Shown: positions 37,704 through 50,296, counted from the stretch's first letter. The stretch: 62,500 bases of DNA from Pelargonium nanum (GCA_036897485.1 JAYMTF010000035.1:1-62500), one strand, 5' to 3'. Translations and numbers: made by a program. The notes: generated by a model not told the origin, from the letters alone.

Positions 37704-37841
37704 TTAAACCTCCTTTTTCTTAAACAGGACCTTCAGACCAAGATCTTCATTGTAAGTGATTCTTATGGCTACTCTAGAAATGTCTAGAAGCTTTGTCCGC
37801 TTTTGTTTAGATAGTGGTAAGTAAATTAACAAATTTGATGG
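37704..37841 (-). pseudogene. Coding-like repeat A, copy 2
   Basis: The minus-strand frame between TAA (37842) and TAA (37704) has 45 codons: LIYLPLSKQKRTKLLDISRV, then AIRITYNEDLGLKVLFKKKEV. It aligns without gaps to the 22.1 kb copy (KRTKRVDISRVA, MKIPYNEDLDLKVMFKIKEV). Similarity begins at about 37719 on the low side and ends near 37803; beyond it the two loci differ. No start codon fits. It is a fragment of the same duplicated sequence. Confidence 0.45.
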
Positions 37842-40213
37842 TTAAAAAATCGTAATGCATTTATAGGCTTTCTTTCGTTGTAAAGTGAGTACCGAACTGT
37901 TCCATATGTAGTTTGAATCCTCGTTTTTATAAGTTATATAAGTAAAGTAGGATTATGACTACCTTTTGTTTATGTATATGAGGCTTGATCAAAGCTTATC
38001 AACAAGCAATGAGGGTTCTTTTGAGAAAGATTACTTGTTTAAAGAAGATTTACTAAGTAAAAGAGTGACCCCAATTGAGTATACTCTAGTTACCTTTTAG
38101 CTCTTACTAAGAATCCTTTTTCTTTTTGAAAGGACTCTTGGGACTGTAAAGAATTGCTATACAACCGTGGGATTTGAACTGGAAGGCCCGGGGATAAGTA
38201 ATAAGAGCTTATGACTCCTTTATATTCTTTTTTACTAGCAAGGATTTTCGGGTCGAACGGAGTACAATGCTGTAGGGTCGTAATCAAGGATAGGAATTTT
38301 GGGACTTTATAGCCAGTCTAGTAAGAACCCCTTTTTAGTATTATATTTGAGAGAGGTTATATCAGCTCTACTAGTCTAATAGAAAGCGTAGTAGCATGCT
38401 TGAGTTATCAAAAAAATCAGAATATCATAACACCCTACAGAATGGTAGTATATCTCTTTTACAATTTAGTCAGTCTATACTATAATAGTAAAAGCACTAA
38501 CCAAGATAAATTGCATAATTTACGAACTTCATTAAGTAACACTTTTGTGTAAAACTAGGATTAGGATACGAGAGCTGAAAAGAAGTGAGCTAGCATACCC
38601 GGGGGTCTCGGCATGTATTATGCCTTCACAAATCGTTTTAGTTATAAACCTACAGTTAACCCAAGTAGAACAGGTACGAGGGTTCCTATTCAGTTTCTTA
38701 AATTTCTTTTTTGTGTAAAAAACGCCCTCTTTCTTATAATTCAGCATTAGATTAGTAATAATTGAAGTTCACTATTATATTCTAGAGATAGCTCTTTTGT
38801 TTATTGCTTCGAACTGTAGTCTGAGATACAAATTAACTACCTTGCTTGTTTACGGTCCCCTACTCACAGGATGTAGAGGTTTAATTATATTATATGTTTC
38901 ATAACTCCAACTGCTAGAGAAAGTAGCATAACTAGAGTATGAAACGCTCGAATATAGGATTGAAATCTAACTTGTTATTGGGCATCTCCAATTATTAATT
39001 TTATTACCGGCAACCAAGCGAGTCCGAGGAAGTAAAACTCGAGAAACTACTTCAATGAAGACATTATTCTATTTTTTAGAGAAGCTATTATATTTTTCAG
39101 TAAAAATAGATTGATTATGGATCGATCATCTAGGATACAATCTTTTTTTATATTATCCTTTTATAATTCTAGGTATATAAAGCATCTCTTTTAGTGGAAG
39201 TAAATCACTTATACAAGGATTCCTCAGGTCCTTAATGTGATGTGAGTCATCTGAACCTATCAATCTTCATCATATTAAGTCTGTTCCAACTCGTTTTTTG
39301 TGGTGGATAAGATCTCTGTGAAATATTTATTCCGATCTATAAAGGATAGGTGCAATATAGTCTTTTGAACACCTGTTCCGCAGTAAACATTAGATTACAA
39401 ATATAATTTTAAATATGAGTTTAGATAAATAAATTTACTTTCTTACATCCTGTGAGTAGTAGATTTATGCAAAAAAAATACATATCATAGGATCCGATTC
39501 CTATAGAGAAGTTGTAACACAAAACAAAGCAACAGGAAATAGGTACGTCATCTGAGTATCCACTACTCCGTTAATATAAACATAAAAAGCGTAACCTTTA
39601 ATAGAACTCTATACTTTTAGACTAGTGTTTGTTATACTTTATCCATGTGGTACCGAATTACTCGTACCTATTTGGATAACTATAGTATTCTATTTCCATA
39701 TTGTAATCTTAAAACTTGCTCCATTTAAGACTTTATTTTATAGTCAAAATCTAATTGTTAATTAGGCCTAAACTTACTAGACAGAAGTATATACTTTGGA
39801 GTGGGAGTCTTTAATGGCTTAACAATTGCAGAAAAACTTTTGCCGGAGCTTGTATAGGGAACAGGGGCCCCTTTTATTTTAAACCAGAAAATCCTTTTTC
39901 ACAAAGCGCGTCAACCTACAGGGGTCGGGGTAGATTTACTTTTAAAGTTTTAGTAATATCCTTAGGTTTTAAAAAGTATTTTCGTTAAAATCCCTCCATA
40001 GAATTACTGCTAAATGCTTGTATGACTTTTAGAATGGGTGCAAAAGCTTGGTATTAGAACGTAAAATTTGTAATTCACAGTTCCAATTAATTGCCGTCCC
40101 GATAAACGAAATTGTAGGTTTTCCGAAATTTGCACATAAAAAACTAAAAACAATAATTTTTTAATACATGAAGAATTCAATTTTTTCTGTAAGTTGAAGG
40201 AACCTCCCCTATA
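37842..40213. other. Non-coding spacer
   Basis: Frames at 38090-38287 and 38532-38747 (minus) have no known motif. An isolated T-loop-like word, CAGTTCAAATCCC (minus), lies at 38170. A GC-rich GGGGCCCC patch is near 39865. Confidence 0.55.
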
Positions 40214-40286
40214 GGATGCTCCGTTACTAATTAACTAATGTTTAGACCGGTCAGAGTCATAGGTTCAACTCCTGTGAATAGCCTAA
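40214..40286 (+). pseudogene. Decayed tRNA-like sequence, anticodon arm apparently missing
   Basis: TTTAGACCGGTCAGAG looks like the 3' part of a D arm and is followed at once by TCATAGGTTCAACTCCTGTG, where ATAGG pairs with CCTGT (one G-U) to make a full T stem. No anticodon arm fits between them. The 3' GAATAGCC has no partner. Confidence 0.4.
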
Positions 40287-40295
40287 CTCTAACCC

Positions 40296-40370
40296 TTACT
40301 TATACCTATCTACCTTCTTCTTCGTCTTGATAGCTATACCTGGTTTATGAGCCTTTTGTTTGTCTAGCCT
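40296..40370 (-). pseudogene. Lysine-rich repeat family, 24-codon block
   Basis: Between TAA (40371) and TAA (40296) the minus strand reads RLDKQKAHKPGIAIKTKKKV then DRYK. KAHKPGIAIKTK fits AHKTKATG at 20.7 kb and STGIAHK at 58.5 kb. It starts only ten bases after a tRNA-like relic on the other strand. Confidence 0.4.
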
Positions 40371-40373
40371 TTA

Positions 40374-41058
40374 ATGCACAGAATCCATTCTTTCACGAGC
40401 CTTTTAGTTTGAGCTATCTGGTATTGTGTCAGAGTATGTTCCAAGGCTTCTAGATTCTCTAGCAACTAATCGTGCAGTCAATATTAAAAGGGAAGTAGAG
40501 CCCTCAATACTTAGCTTCAAAAAACTCTTGACTTACCGAGGAAAAACATAAGAGAATAAACTAATTATAATTACAATTCTTGTATGTAAAGAGGTTTAAA
40601 GTTCTAAGCCGGGGTTATCCCTTCATATAAATAATAAATTTTAGTATTCCTAAACAAGTAAGATTTTGGGTATGTCATATTTTTAAAAAGGCAGGTATAG
40701 TATCAGTCGTACTCATTATAGCTAGAATTTTCTTACTTTCTAAGTAAAGTAAGTGAATAAGTATAAAGTTAGGGCCTATAAAGGATCTTTTCTGTACATT
40801 TGATATATTTCTTTTTGTTTTGATTACCCCCACCTGTTCTAATTTACTGCCCTTGTTTGTTTAGTAGCTATGGCAGGATCTATTATAGAAAAGTCTTAAT
40901 TAATGAGAAAGTAAAGTGTGGGACTTTTGTAACTTTTAAGCACTGCCCAAAGAGCGGCTACTTCCTTGGGAGGACTCTAAAGCGCTGAAGAAAGCAGGGT
41001 ATCGTAAATTTGTGATTCTAGTTCCTAAAGTAGGATTCATATACCATATACAAAGAGT
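40374..41058. other. Non-coding spacer
   Basis: No feature is recognised. Confidence 0.5.
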
Positions 41059-41132
41059 CCCTAACTAGGATAACAGGACTTGAACCCAAGGGTTTTCTGT
41101 CTGAAGCTAAATGATTTAACAGATAATTAGGG
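41059..41132 (-). pseudogene. Decayed tRNA-like sequence
   Basis: The minus strand starts CCCTAATTATC and ends GTTAGGG, giving a 6-bp acceptor-like CCCTAA/TTAGGG. Inside is CCCTTGGGTTCAAGTCCTGTTATCC, T-arm-like with the inner pairs kept. The D and anticodon arms are not recognisable. Confidence 0.4.
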
Positions 41133-41925
41133 TCTCAAGTTGATATCTAAATTTACCCGGTTTCAGGGATTTAAGAAAAAGTAAGCTTCTAACTAGGAAT
41201 TAATATATTCCTCTATTAAGCAATTTCAAGAGTCTTTTTCTGGGTGCTTAGAGTTTAGACCTTAGTGAGACAGTGATATACTAAAGCCTTAATTAAGTTA
41301 AGTGTACAAGTAGTTTTCTAAATTAGGTGATTGCATAGAATCCATCACTAGTTTCAGAATAATAAAAAATTGTAACTTGTATGACTGAAATGACCCACTT
41401 CATTATACCTTATATCCCAGTAGTAAACCAATTTTCTAAATGTTACCTCTCTATTTCCATATCCCTATATACGCCTTGGTGGTCTTTGAGTTTTCTCTCG
41501 CCATGTGCAAAATAAAAGGGTTCCCTTTCATATGCTAGAAACTTCGCCTTATAGTTTCTATGGGTTCCTCAGTAAGCTTTCTCATATATTTCCATTAGTA
41601 TTTTTGCTCTATTAACTATATTAAATAGAAAACTATTGATTTTACTAAAACCAGGTATTTTACAAGTATATCAAGCCCTTTTTCTGTATCTCCCATTTCC
41701 GAGTATTAACTTTCTTTGCAGGAAATCCTTTTCAACCCAAGAGTGCATAAGCATTCCTATCTTATTTAGTATTTTTAACTTCGTTTATCTCCCGTAAGAC
41801 TTAAGTGTGAGATATGTTTGACCTGATTCGAGACCCTATTTCCTAATTTGAAGTGCTTTACTCTTATGCTTTACTGTTCTATGCCTTTTAAGAAGCTTGT
41901 TAGGACAAAAAGCACTAGATTTTAA
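41133..41925. other. Non-coding spacer
   Basis: No feature is recognised. Confidence 0.5.
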
Positions 41926-41978
41926 GGATTTGAAACCTATGACTAGCCAGTTAACAATGGAAATACTCTAACATGGGG
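41926..41978 (-). pseudogene. Decayed tRNA-Asn(GUU)-like
   Basis: The minus strand reads TTAGAGTATTTCCATTGTTAAC then TGGCTAGTCATAGGTTTCAAATCCT. This follows organellar tRNA-Asn (TAGAGCGGTCGGCTGTTAAC, then GGTCGTAGGTTCGAATCCTA), including the GTT anticodon, with one extra T in the T loop and a ruined anticodon stem. The acceptor stem is absent. Confidence 0.5.
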
Positions 41979-42318
41979 CTTTCCTCAACTCTTATTAAAA
42001 TACAAAATACTAGCAACTCATTTAGCAGTTTTTCTAAAAGCGAGGGTTCCTCTACTGTGAATTAAAAGAGTCCTTTTGATTATACTGGGAAGTTAGCTGT
42101 ACTGGTTTTTAGTAATTCAAGAATCTGGACTTATTCTTAAAAAAGGGGTCCCGGGTAACTCTACTAAGAATTGCGTTAAGATATTGGTGATTTAGAGCAG
42201 TCTCCTATCCCCTAAATCTTCAAAAGTATAAAACCGCAATTTACAAGAATTCCATTTAAATTCCGGTAACCTTGGATCAAGGATCAAATTAACTACGAAT
42301 TGTGGGTCAAATAAAAAA

Positions 42319-42396
42319 TAAGGCTAGCTAATTTGGTAGAACAAAAGACTTAAGATACTTAGGTCAAGGGTTCAAGTCCACTTTTTCTATTCCGGA
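42319..42396 (+). pseudogene. Decayed tRNA-like, possibly Leu(UAA)
   Basis: GGCTAGCTAATTTGGTAGAAC (D-arm-like), AAAGACTTAAGATACTT (loop CTTAAGA, UAA position) and GTCAAGGGTTCAAGTCC (T-arm-like). The T stem and acceptor are broken, and the long variable arm of a leucine tRNA is not visible. Confidence 0.45.
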
Positions 42397-45104
42397 TTTT
42401 GTTTTGGAGAACTCTCTTATTCTTATAGGATAAGTACTGGAATACACAAAAAGTTAAGGAATTTAGTAGCTACGCTTCCATTACTCTTGTTGCCTAAATA
42501 AGCACTTTTTTGTACTCTATTTTAGTATCTGTACTTCAAGAAGTCTTATAAAAGATAAGGCCAATAAAACCCTGGGAGGTTCTAAGTATTAGTAGTTCTT
42601 GTTCTATTGTAGTGTAAAAAATCCTCTAATATTACTGAAAATGGGGAACTTGAAATCCGGTGTTCTCATTCAAAAATAGTATAGCAAATCCTTAAACTAG
42701 GCTTAACCTCTCACAAGGAAATCCATCTATAAAAGCTCTAGTGTAACACCAAGAGTCACGTATTTAGAACCCTTCTTTTTCTTCGAAAATATTTTATATA
42801 GCTCCTTTTTAACAAAATTAAAGAATACAAAGCAGTAGTATAAGTTTCTCGAGGCGGCTGCCGTATAGATAAGCTTATTTTTGCCTCTTTGTAGAGAGTA
42901 AATTATCAAGTGTTCTATTAAATTTCTAAATTAAATTTGTATTTTTGTGATAAATCCATTTAAAATCAAAGTATACCAATTAGTAAGAAGCTCCCGAATA
43001 CTAGTCGGTTAGTTAAACAAAGGAGTAACCCCTCCATTTTTTTGGGGAGTAGATACTGAGGAAAGTCTTAATAGAGCGAGTATAGCAAAGAGGTGGCACT
43101 TTTGTTGGTATTATAGGTCTTGCGGTCCCAATATTAAATAAGGATTGAGGGGTATTCTTCGGAGGTATCCCATGTTCTGGGTTTAGGGCGTAAAACGGGG
43201 TCTTAAAAAGTAAAGAAGAACTTAAGAATTTTAAAACGATACTCAGTTTAACATGTATAAATAAGAAAGCAAGCCTAGAAGGTCTAAACCTCTTGGATTA
43301 GTGCAGGGCAGCTTTGGACTCTAAATTTAGCTATCAGCTGGAAAGAGAAATAAGAATAAGTAACGTTAAATATATTATTTAAAGTCTCCAGAATTTCTTG
43401 TCTAACCCTAAAATCTGGGCGTACTTATTAAGAAGCTTCATTCTTGTTAAACCAGTTTCTATTTGACTTCGCTGAGTAGTAAGTTGTGAGTTTAATCAAG
43501 GTTATAATGTAAATTTCCCCCAACTCCCTAGTATAAGCCCTTACTTTTTCCAAATTGTATGTAAAGTGTCATTTACTTGGGTAGAATAGTATTCATATTC
43601 GCGGGATTCTATAAAAAATTATGTATAACTCACACAAAAATAAATATAGGGAAACGTCCCATAAAGTTTCTAGGATAAGAGTCAATCCGGATATCCGGAA
43701 AATCCCCCGGGTAACCCTTTTTGTTTATTCAGGAAAGTCAAGGAGTAGAGAAATTAAAGCTTTAGTATGGGTTACCAGGAAATAGAACTACGCTACCTTA
43801 GCTTTAAAGATTTTTTTAAGGAAGTGATAGAATATAAAAATGCCTTAATTGTTGCTTATTTTATAGGAGTACTCCAGAAAGGGAAGGATTAAAAATTAAT
43901 GCGATAGGTTTTCCTTAGTTTTTAAGAGCAGTTTTTGATAGTCTAATGGGGCCTTTTTTTTAGTATTAATTTCACAAAAACAATTACCTTAAGGATACTT
44001 TGAAAGTTAGATATTTATAGAATACAATTCCTAATACCAGGACTCTTATTATTTCACTCAGTTTTATATGAGGGGGGAATTACTACCTATTAGCTTAACC
44101 AGAGAAACAGAGCTAGGAAACAACTATTAAAAAAAAGAATCTTAGTGACCCGCTCCCTATTATCCTCAATTTCCAACTACAAAAAAACCTAATGTAGAGG
44201 AAATAAGCCAATTCTAAGTCAAGGAAACCTACCTTTCTCATTAATAAATAAGCTAAGCTTATTCTTTGTAAAAGCAAAGTCTTCCCTAAATAAAGTAATT
44301 TTACTATTTACAAGATTTCTTTTCCTCTATAAGAGTGCCTTTTTTCCGAATTCTTCATACGGAACACCTATTCTATTAAGTAAAAAGCCACACGTAGAAG
44401 CTTAGTAAGGGTTCAAGATTATAGAGTTCATACATCTTTAGGCAGGAAAGTCCCTGCGATCAAAACTAGAATAAACTACTCCTATTACTTTTAATCTAAG
44501 AAAGACTGTTTAAAACAATTAAGGAAATGAACTTGCTGGATTATCTTATTACTATACAGAATAGCAGGAAACAAAAGCTTTAAGAAGCATCCTTACTCGG
44601 CATTCAGTATTATTAAAGGGAGCTAAAAGCACATTTATAGGGAGCTTTAAGGTCTATATTTTTTTAGATCCGAGCTTTTTGAAAGTCCCCTTCCCGAGGC
44701 TGATGTAAGAGTACTACTCCCCATATTGAACTTGTGGTTAAGCTTTTATTTCACCTATTTTAGGCTTTTCCTTTGGGCTTTCTTTCGGCACAAAGGCCTG
44801 AACTCAGCCTCCTGTTTACAGGTCTGGCCCATTAAAAAAAGACTACTTAGTTTTTGGATAATTCCTTCATTTTTAGCGAAGTCGGGACAGTAAGATTAAT
44901 AAAATAATTTTTTGTTCCCTGCTTTAGTGGATTGACTTACTTTAAAGAGGATTTCCTTCAGTTCTACAAACTACTTACCTAAATAAAACAAATTGTTTTA
45001 GCTTCAATTATTGTATTCCGTAAAGTTCTTTTATATTTTCATCCTACATAGGAAACCGGGAAACAAAGGAATATAAAAGCAACTCCTTAACTAGAATACT
45101 TTAT
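42397..45104. other. Non-coding spacer
   Basis: The frame 42727-42909 (minus) is chance-length. A TCCGGATATCCGGA palindrome (14 bases) lies at about 43686. AGGGTTCAAGATT near 44407 is a lone T-loop-like word. Confidence 0.55.
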
Positions 45105-45160
45105 CAATAAAGGATAGCAAATAAGGGAATCCGGATTTAAGCAAACAATGCCGAAGTTAC
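45105..45160 (+). repeat. Short repeat B, copy 2 (other copy at 19555-19610)
   Basis: GGAATCCGGATTTAA then GCAAACAATGCCGAAGTTA matches GGAATCTGGATTCAAG, ATTA, AAGCAAATAATGCTAAAGTTA at 19569-19609, apart from a four-base gap and a few C/T changes. The gap breaks the frame seen at 19555. Confidence 0.4.
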
Positions 45161-45184
45161 TATCTGCTATCTCAAAGATTTAGG

Positions 45185-45251
45185 ACTATTCACACGACTT
45201 GAACCTTGTACCGAGGAGAGACCTTTACAATGAAAAGGCTCCTAAATTGAT
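45185..45251 (-). pseudogene. Decayed tRNA-like sequence with anticodon-like hairpin
   Basis: The minus strand has a perfect 5-bp stem with 7-base loop, CCTTT-TCATTGT-AAAGG, followed by GTACAAGGTTCAAGTCGTGTG (T-loop-like). The base before the putative anticodon is C instead of the usual T, and the acceptor and D arm are missing. Confidence 0.4.
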
Positions 45252-45408
45252 TGAAGTTGAAACTGTTATACTTTGACTTGCTCCCAAATAGAGACTCAAA
45301 AACCCTGTACAAATTAGTAATGGCCACAAAATCTAAACTACTCCCTAAGTATAACTATAATATCGAAACTCCCCTTATAAAACTTTTAGTAAATGAATAC
45401 TCTCTTTA

Positions 45409-45428
45409 GTGGCACAGAATCTGGAATG
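45409..45428 (+). repeat. Short repeat C, copy 1
   Basis: TTTAGTGGCACAGAATC is repeated exactly at about 62423-62439. It is 17 bases long with no known role; exact matches of this length are not expected by chance in the window. Confidence 0.4.
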
Positions 45429-45503
45429 CAACAAAAGAATCTCCTAGCCAAATTACCTTAGAACTCTAAATTCTTCTTTAACTAACAACAAGACAAGCTT
45501 GCC

Positions 45504-45822
45504 TTAGAGATATAGGGAAAACTCCCAGCTTACTGAATAGAAAAGGACCCTTTTATATAACTCCCTTAATCTCTTGTAAAAACGAATTTCTCTTACTCAT
45601 AACTCGTTTCTTATACTTTTATATGCCTTATTTACCCGCTTCTGTAGCCTCTTTTTCTTAACCTTTGTAGCTTTCAAGTTACTCCTCTTCTTATAGGTTC
45701 TACCTTTCTTTGTAATACCTGTACTCGGTATCCTGAGAGCTTTCTGAACCTTATTCTGTATACCCTTATCTTTTTGTATCTGTATCATAGCCACATTCTC
45801 TATCTCTTTCTTATTATCCTGT
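45504..45822 (-). CDS. Lysine-rich small protein, best-preserved family member
   Basis: Minus-strand frame from TAA (45823-45825) open 74 codons to TGA at 45597, or about 31 more to TAA (45504) if TGA is tryptophan. It begins QDNKKEIENVAMIQIQKDKG and continues KVQKALRIPSTGITKKGRTY, KKRSNLKATKVKKKRLQKRV and NKAYKSIRNEL. GTG (45794) or ATG (45788) could start it. AAGAAAGAG lies upstream of the GTG but is inside the A/G-rich frame, so it is weak as a ribosome binding site. The product is extremely basic, with no membrane segment and no known domain; nucleic acid binding would be a guess from charge only. The STGITKK motif recurs in the other copies. The family being broken elsewhere lowers confidence that this copy is a working gene. 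Confidence 0.4.
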
Positions 45823-45825
45823 TAA

Positions 45826-47504
45826 AAGAAACCTGAAATCATAGGAACAGACGACACCTTACTTATATATATATATATACTAAAATGACCTATAACCCAG
45901 AAACGGGAATGACTGCTCCTATTACTCCAAACCTTATGCTACTTTTTATCTAAAGTTAGAAGTTCCTAGTATGCACTATACTAATAGCTGAAGCTCTATC
46001 CAAAGAAATTTGTGTCTTGCTGGGCGAAGTACTATGAAGGCTAAGTCACTCCAATATTTGACAAAAGGGATGCCGTTCACACAATGAAAGGAGTTCAAAT
46101 CATATTATTTATTATAAACGGAATAGTTTTCAAAAACCTGCCAAAGGATGGGCTTTGGGGGTGGAAGCTCAGATATTTCGATTTAACTAACCTCGATATT
46201 GACACATGAATAAAGTTATTTCCGTATTATATTGTATAATCTTTTCATTTTTATAAATCTAGTTAAATGGGTAAAGCTTACGGGCTTTAACCCCTTGGCT
46301 TTCTTTTGGGTTTAGCATGTGTAATACCTATATTCATATACAAACTTTAAATGGGTTAATTTTAGAGAGTCCTATTATTTCTTTCGTGAAGCACTATTTA
46401 CTATATAAAAACTATAACTTTCGTTGCACAGGGTTGGAGGTTGTATATAATAGGCTCCCCAGATACTCCAGAGGATTTTTAACTGGATTTTAAGCAAAAA
46501 GGCTACTCTTTTCAAAGGCAACTATACCCACAAAGTAAATTTGTAGAATAAGGACTCCTATCTCTTAAACCCGACTCCAATCTATATAGCACTCCTTTTT
46601 TGGGATAGCGATTAAGGAAAACTCTTGTATATGGGGTATTTAAGAAGCCGGTTCTTTTAGGTATACCCCTACTTTTATTCTTTAAATATTATGGGTTTGT
46701 AACAATATCCCAGGTTCAAGTGCACCTCTTATACCACTAACAAATTAATATTTTTCTTTATCTAATGAACCTGAAACTCAGTTTCTAACTCTGTTATATG
46801 AGTTGCATATCATAACCCTCTCTGACCCTGTAATTATTAAACTAGATTCTTAACTGGAGCATGATTTGAACCTATGTGTTAATTATAGTATAAGGTATGC
46901 TAGGTGGTATGTTTGGTTTGTTATTCCCGGGTTAGCTCAAGATTTGCGTGTTATCGATTAATCAGGATAATCCTGTTCCCAAACCGCCAAGTAAATTGCA
47001 AAACAAGCTTTTCTAGTGATAGGAATAAACTAGAGTTTTGCTAAAATAAAGTGTTTACGAGAGGGCTTTTAACCTATATTATAGGGGATCCTATAATTTT
47101 ATACCAGTATTCTCTACTGAGGAATTTCTTTATCTTGTTTGTATTGCGGTTTCCGTGTATATGGAAATAATTTGGCTGAATAAGACTATAACGGAGTATC
47201 TAAGGGTCAGTTCACCTTATTGTGAGTACATTACAGATTATTTACACTAGTAAGCAATTCTCGAGAAAAGAGAGCTTTCGTTTTTCTTAGTTCTTTAATA
47301 TACTTAATTTCTTAAATCTTGTTGTATTCTAAATCTAATTTACTAAGGCTAAGAGGAATCCCGGTGTTAGGATATTATAGCAAATACCACAACCGCTCAT
47401 AAAATAACTATTGCTAGTATTTTGGATCTAAAGCTAATTAGAGTCGCTTTTACGGACCAGGGTTAAATCTCAAGTATGAATTCGAATATTGATTGATAAA
47501 GTCT
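45826..47504. other. Non-coding spacer
   Basis: A short (TA) run is at 45862-45880. T-loop-like words occur near 46711 (plus, CCCAGGTTCAAGTGC) and 46861 (minus, CATAGGTTCAAATCATG), each with little else of a tRNA. No gene is recognised. Confidence 0.5.
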
Positions 47505-47610
47505 CGGGTTTCCCGTAATAAGTGTATCCGCCTACAAGTAGAAGTAGAACAAACAAGAATTAATAGGAGTAAAGTCAAAGCAACCTTGGTATTAATAAAG
47601 AAAATAGTCT
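47505..47610 (+). pseudogene. Possible lysine-rich family trace
   Basis: The frame reads LQVEVEQTRINRSKVKATLV then LIKK. AGTAGAACAAACAAGAATTA then ATAGGAGTAAAGTCAAAGC resembles the 45.7 kb copy (GGTAGAACCTATAAGAAGAG then GAGTAACTTGAAAGC). It is the first part of a 65-codon frame (47493-47690) whose rest is hydrophobic. Weak. Confidence 0.25.
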
Positions 47611-50296
47611 TCCTACTGAGCTCTCTTTCTGCTAAGAATTTCCTTTTGGCAAAACAACTGCTTTTATTGGTGGTGTTGTTCTTAATATAATGTTCTTCCT
47701 ATTTTTCCATATCCAAGACTAGGATTTACAGGTTTGATCCAATAGATTTCGATTTTTGCTCTATTATTGAACCCGATTTAGTAAAAGCTAACAATAGAAA
47801 AGTAAAGTGCGCTCTAGCCAGAGTTTTAGAATAGAAACTCCTAAATAGAATTCACAATATTTCAAAAAGGATGATTGTCCTGGAAAGTTGAAGAAAAACT
47901 CCCAATTGGGTCCAGAACTGAGCTTCATTAATAAAACCCTAAAGACTCTAAATCATAGACATATAAGACAAAAAGCGCCTAAAGTTTTCATTTTTGTTCA
48001 CCAAAGACTACTCCATATCTTGATAAAATACAATTCTAACTCCTATAAGTAAGGGCTTACCCAGGTACAGAAAAAACACTTATGGAAAAGACTTCAACCA
48101 CGCAAACAAAAAAGGCTGTTTGAAACCATAAGTTTGTACCTAATAAAAAAAGAAACTATATGTCTAAAGCTCCGACTAAAAAGTGTATCCTTGGGGAGTT
48201 TTTTGTATTTGTAGTGTAAAATCTGTATAATTGACTAAGCATTGTATAGGTAGCGTTAATTGCTCTATTTTTTAGGGTTTTACGTCTTTCAAATTGTTTT
48301 CTAACTCTAGACTTTCTCTACCATCTCGAGCTGGCGTGCTTGTATTAACTAATGTGAGCACCCATATCACAGATAGCAAACTACGAATCTATTGTCATTA
48401 TTGTTATCAATAGTTTCTAAAGCTATCAATTAATTCTTGACATTTATATATGTTCGACTTATCGGAATAAGACCCTTAAAAGTACAACAAGCTAACAGTT
48501 AAAGTCAAGAGCTCGTTTTTATACAGAGTTACTTCATACAAGGAAAACCCCAGTTATAGTATAGGATTCCGGCAGAGTAGCTATAAAAAAGTTGCATTGA
48601 ACAGTAAACGAATCCAGTCTCGGTATGCTATACAAAGGTAGAACTTAATATTAGTGGGCTTCTAGCACCGATCCAAGGAGCTTTTATTATACTTAGATAA
48701 ACTATGGTATAAATTTCTTGTATTGTTTTATTGCCTAAGTAACCGCCTCTCTTATTATCCCACCATAAGAATCCTATGAACTAATGAAACACGACAAAAA
48801 GCTTTCCCTTTTAACTTGTTTTGGGCCCGTTAGAAAGGTATTGGGGTATTTTACATTCATACTTTAATATACTTTAATTAGGCAGGGGAATTCCCTTCTA
48901 TTGGACCATCCCAATTAATGAGTTCCTACAAGAGATATCAAATTTAAAGTCAGCTTTAGTATTGTAAATAGTATTTCTTATAGTTATTGCTTGAGGCGGA
49001 AAGAGAATAAAGCAAACAAAAGTTAAGTGCAAGCCCGTTAAATTAAATATTTGCCAATACAAGATTATTTCTTTAAAGAAGAATTAATGTTTTGACCCGT
49101 AACCAGTAATCAAGCATTTGATCTTATACTGGATTCACTTACTTCACACGATAGGCTTTTAGTAATCAAAAAAGTCCCCTCACTCCTAGCTCTGAATTCT
49201 TTTGGAAAGTTTAGTTGCTATATTAACACAATTCTAGTTTAATTTATTTCGACGATATAGAAAGTGCGCGATGGGTCAAAGTATACTATAAATATCTTTT
49301 CTGTTCGACTTGTTCCCAAGGATTTATTAAAAATAAAATCCAGTCAGCATATAAAAAAAGGAGAGAGTAGAATAATCCAATTGCGCATTGCAATGTATAG
49401 AAAGGAATCTGGAGCAGTTTATATGAGACTTAGCCGCAGCTTAGCCGTTTTTCATAAAATATTAGTATTTCTTATATATTTCCTAGTGCTTTAAGTGGTT
49501 ATGCCCCTTTTAGTTATCCTTTGCTTATGCTCCTGAGTAATCTTCTAGATTCTCTTGTATTTTTAGTGCCTTTTATACCGACTAAATGAAAAGCGGTTTG
49601 TTCTTAATTACTATATAGAATTGGATAAGGACTTCTTTATTCTATCAAAAGAGAACTTTAAAAGTAAATTAGATGTAGAGCCAAAAAAGGTATATACTGA
49701 ATTGTAAAAACAGGGCTTTCCCTGCCACGGGGTTCGACCCTATAAACCAAAGCCTCCTCTATTTTTCAAAGATTGATATCAAGCCGGCACCAGCAATAAT
49801 AGTATAGAAAAGGATCCCTATAAACCTTACAGAACTCTCGACATAAACTAAATTTATAAGAACTTTAAGGTTTACTTTATTTGACAAAACTTCATAACCT
49901 CAGGCTAAAATTACAAGATTAACAAACAAATTACAGAAATAAATAAAGTAATTGGAACTGCACATATAAATAAGTTTGTCACTAACTTAAAATTACCCTT
50001 CCTAACATATAAATTGCTAAACTAAACCTTTTCTTCCTTCTTTGAAATAGTCACCAAGATCCTGTATTTGAGCTTTAAAAAAGTCAAGAGTGGTGTACTT
50101 TGACAATTGAATTAGCATAAGTATATATATCAAGTATCCAGAAGATATCTAAATCCAAAAGTCATATCCCATGAATCATAAATACTAGTAGGTGTTACAA
50201 CGTAAAAAACTACCTTTACCTCAGTTTATCTTCTCAAAAGTGTCACTGGACAATAAACGCGAAGATCACCCGAGCAGAAGGACTCATTCTACTTAG
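47611..50296. other. Non-coding spacer
   Basis: The frame 49264-49494 (plus, GTG start, 76 codons) is basic with a hydrophobic end and no known motif. CACGGGGTTCGACCCTAT at 49727 is a T-loop-like word without other tRNA parts. No other feature was seen. Confidence 0.55.

Noticed and set aside
45862..45880. TA dinucleotide run as a functional site
   Set aside because: A simple run expected in AT-rich spacer.
49264..49494. 76-codon basic frame with GTG start
   Set aside because: No motif, no repeat partner, chance length.
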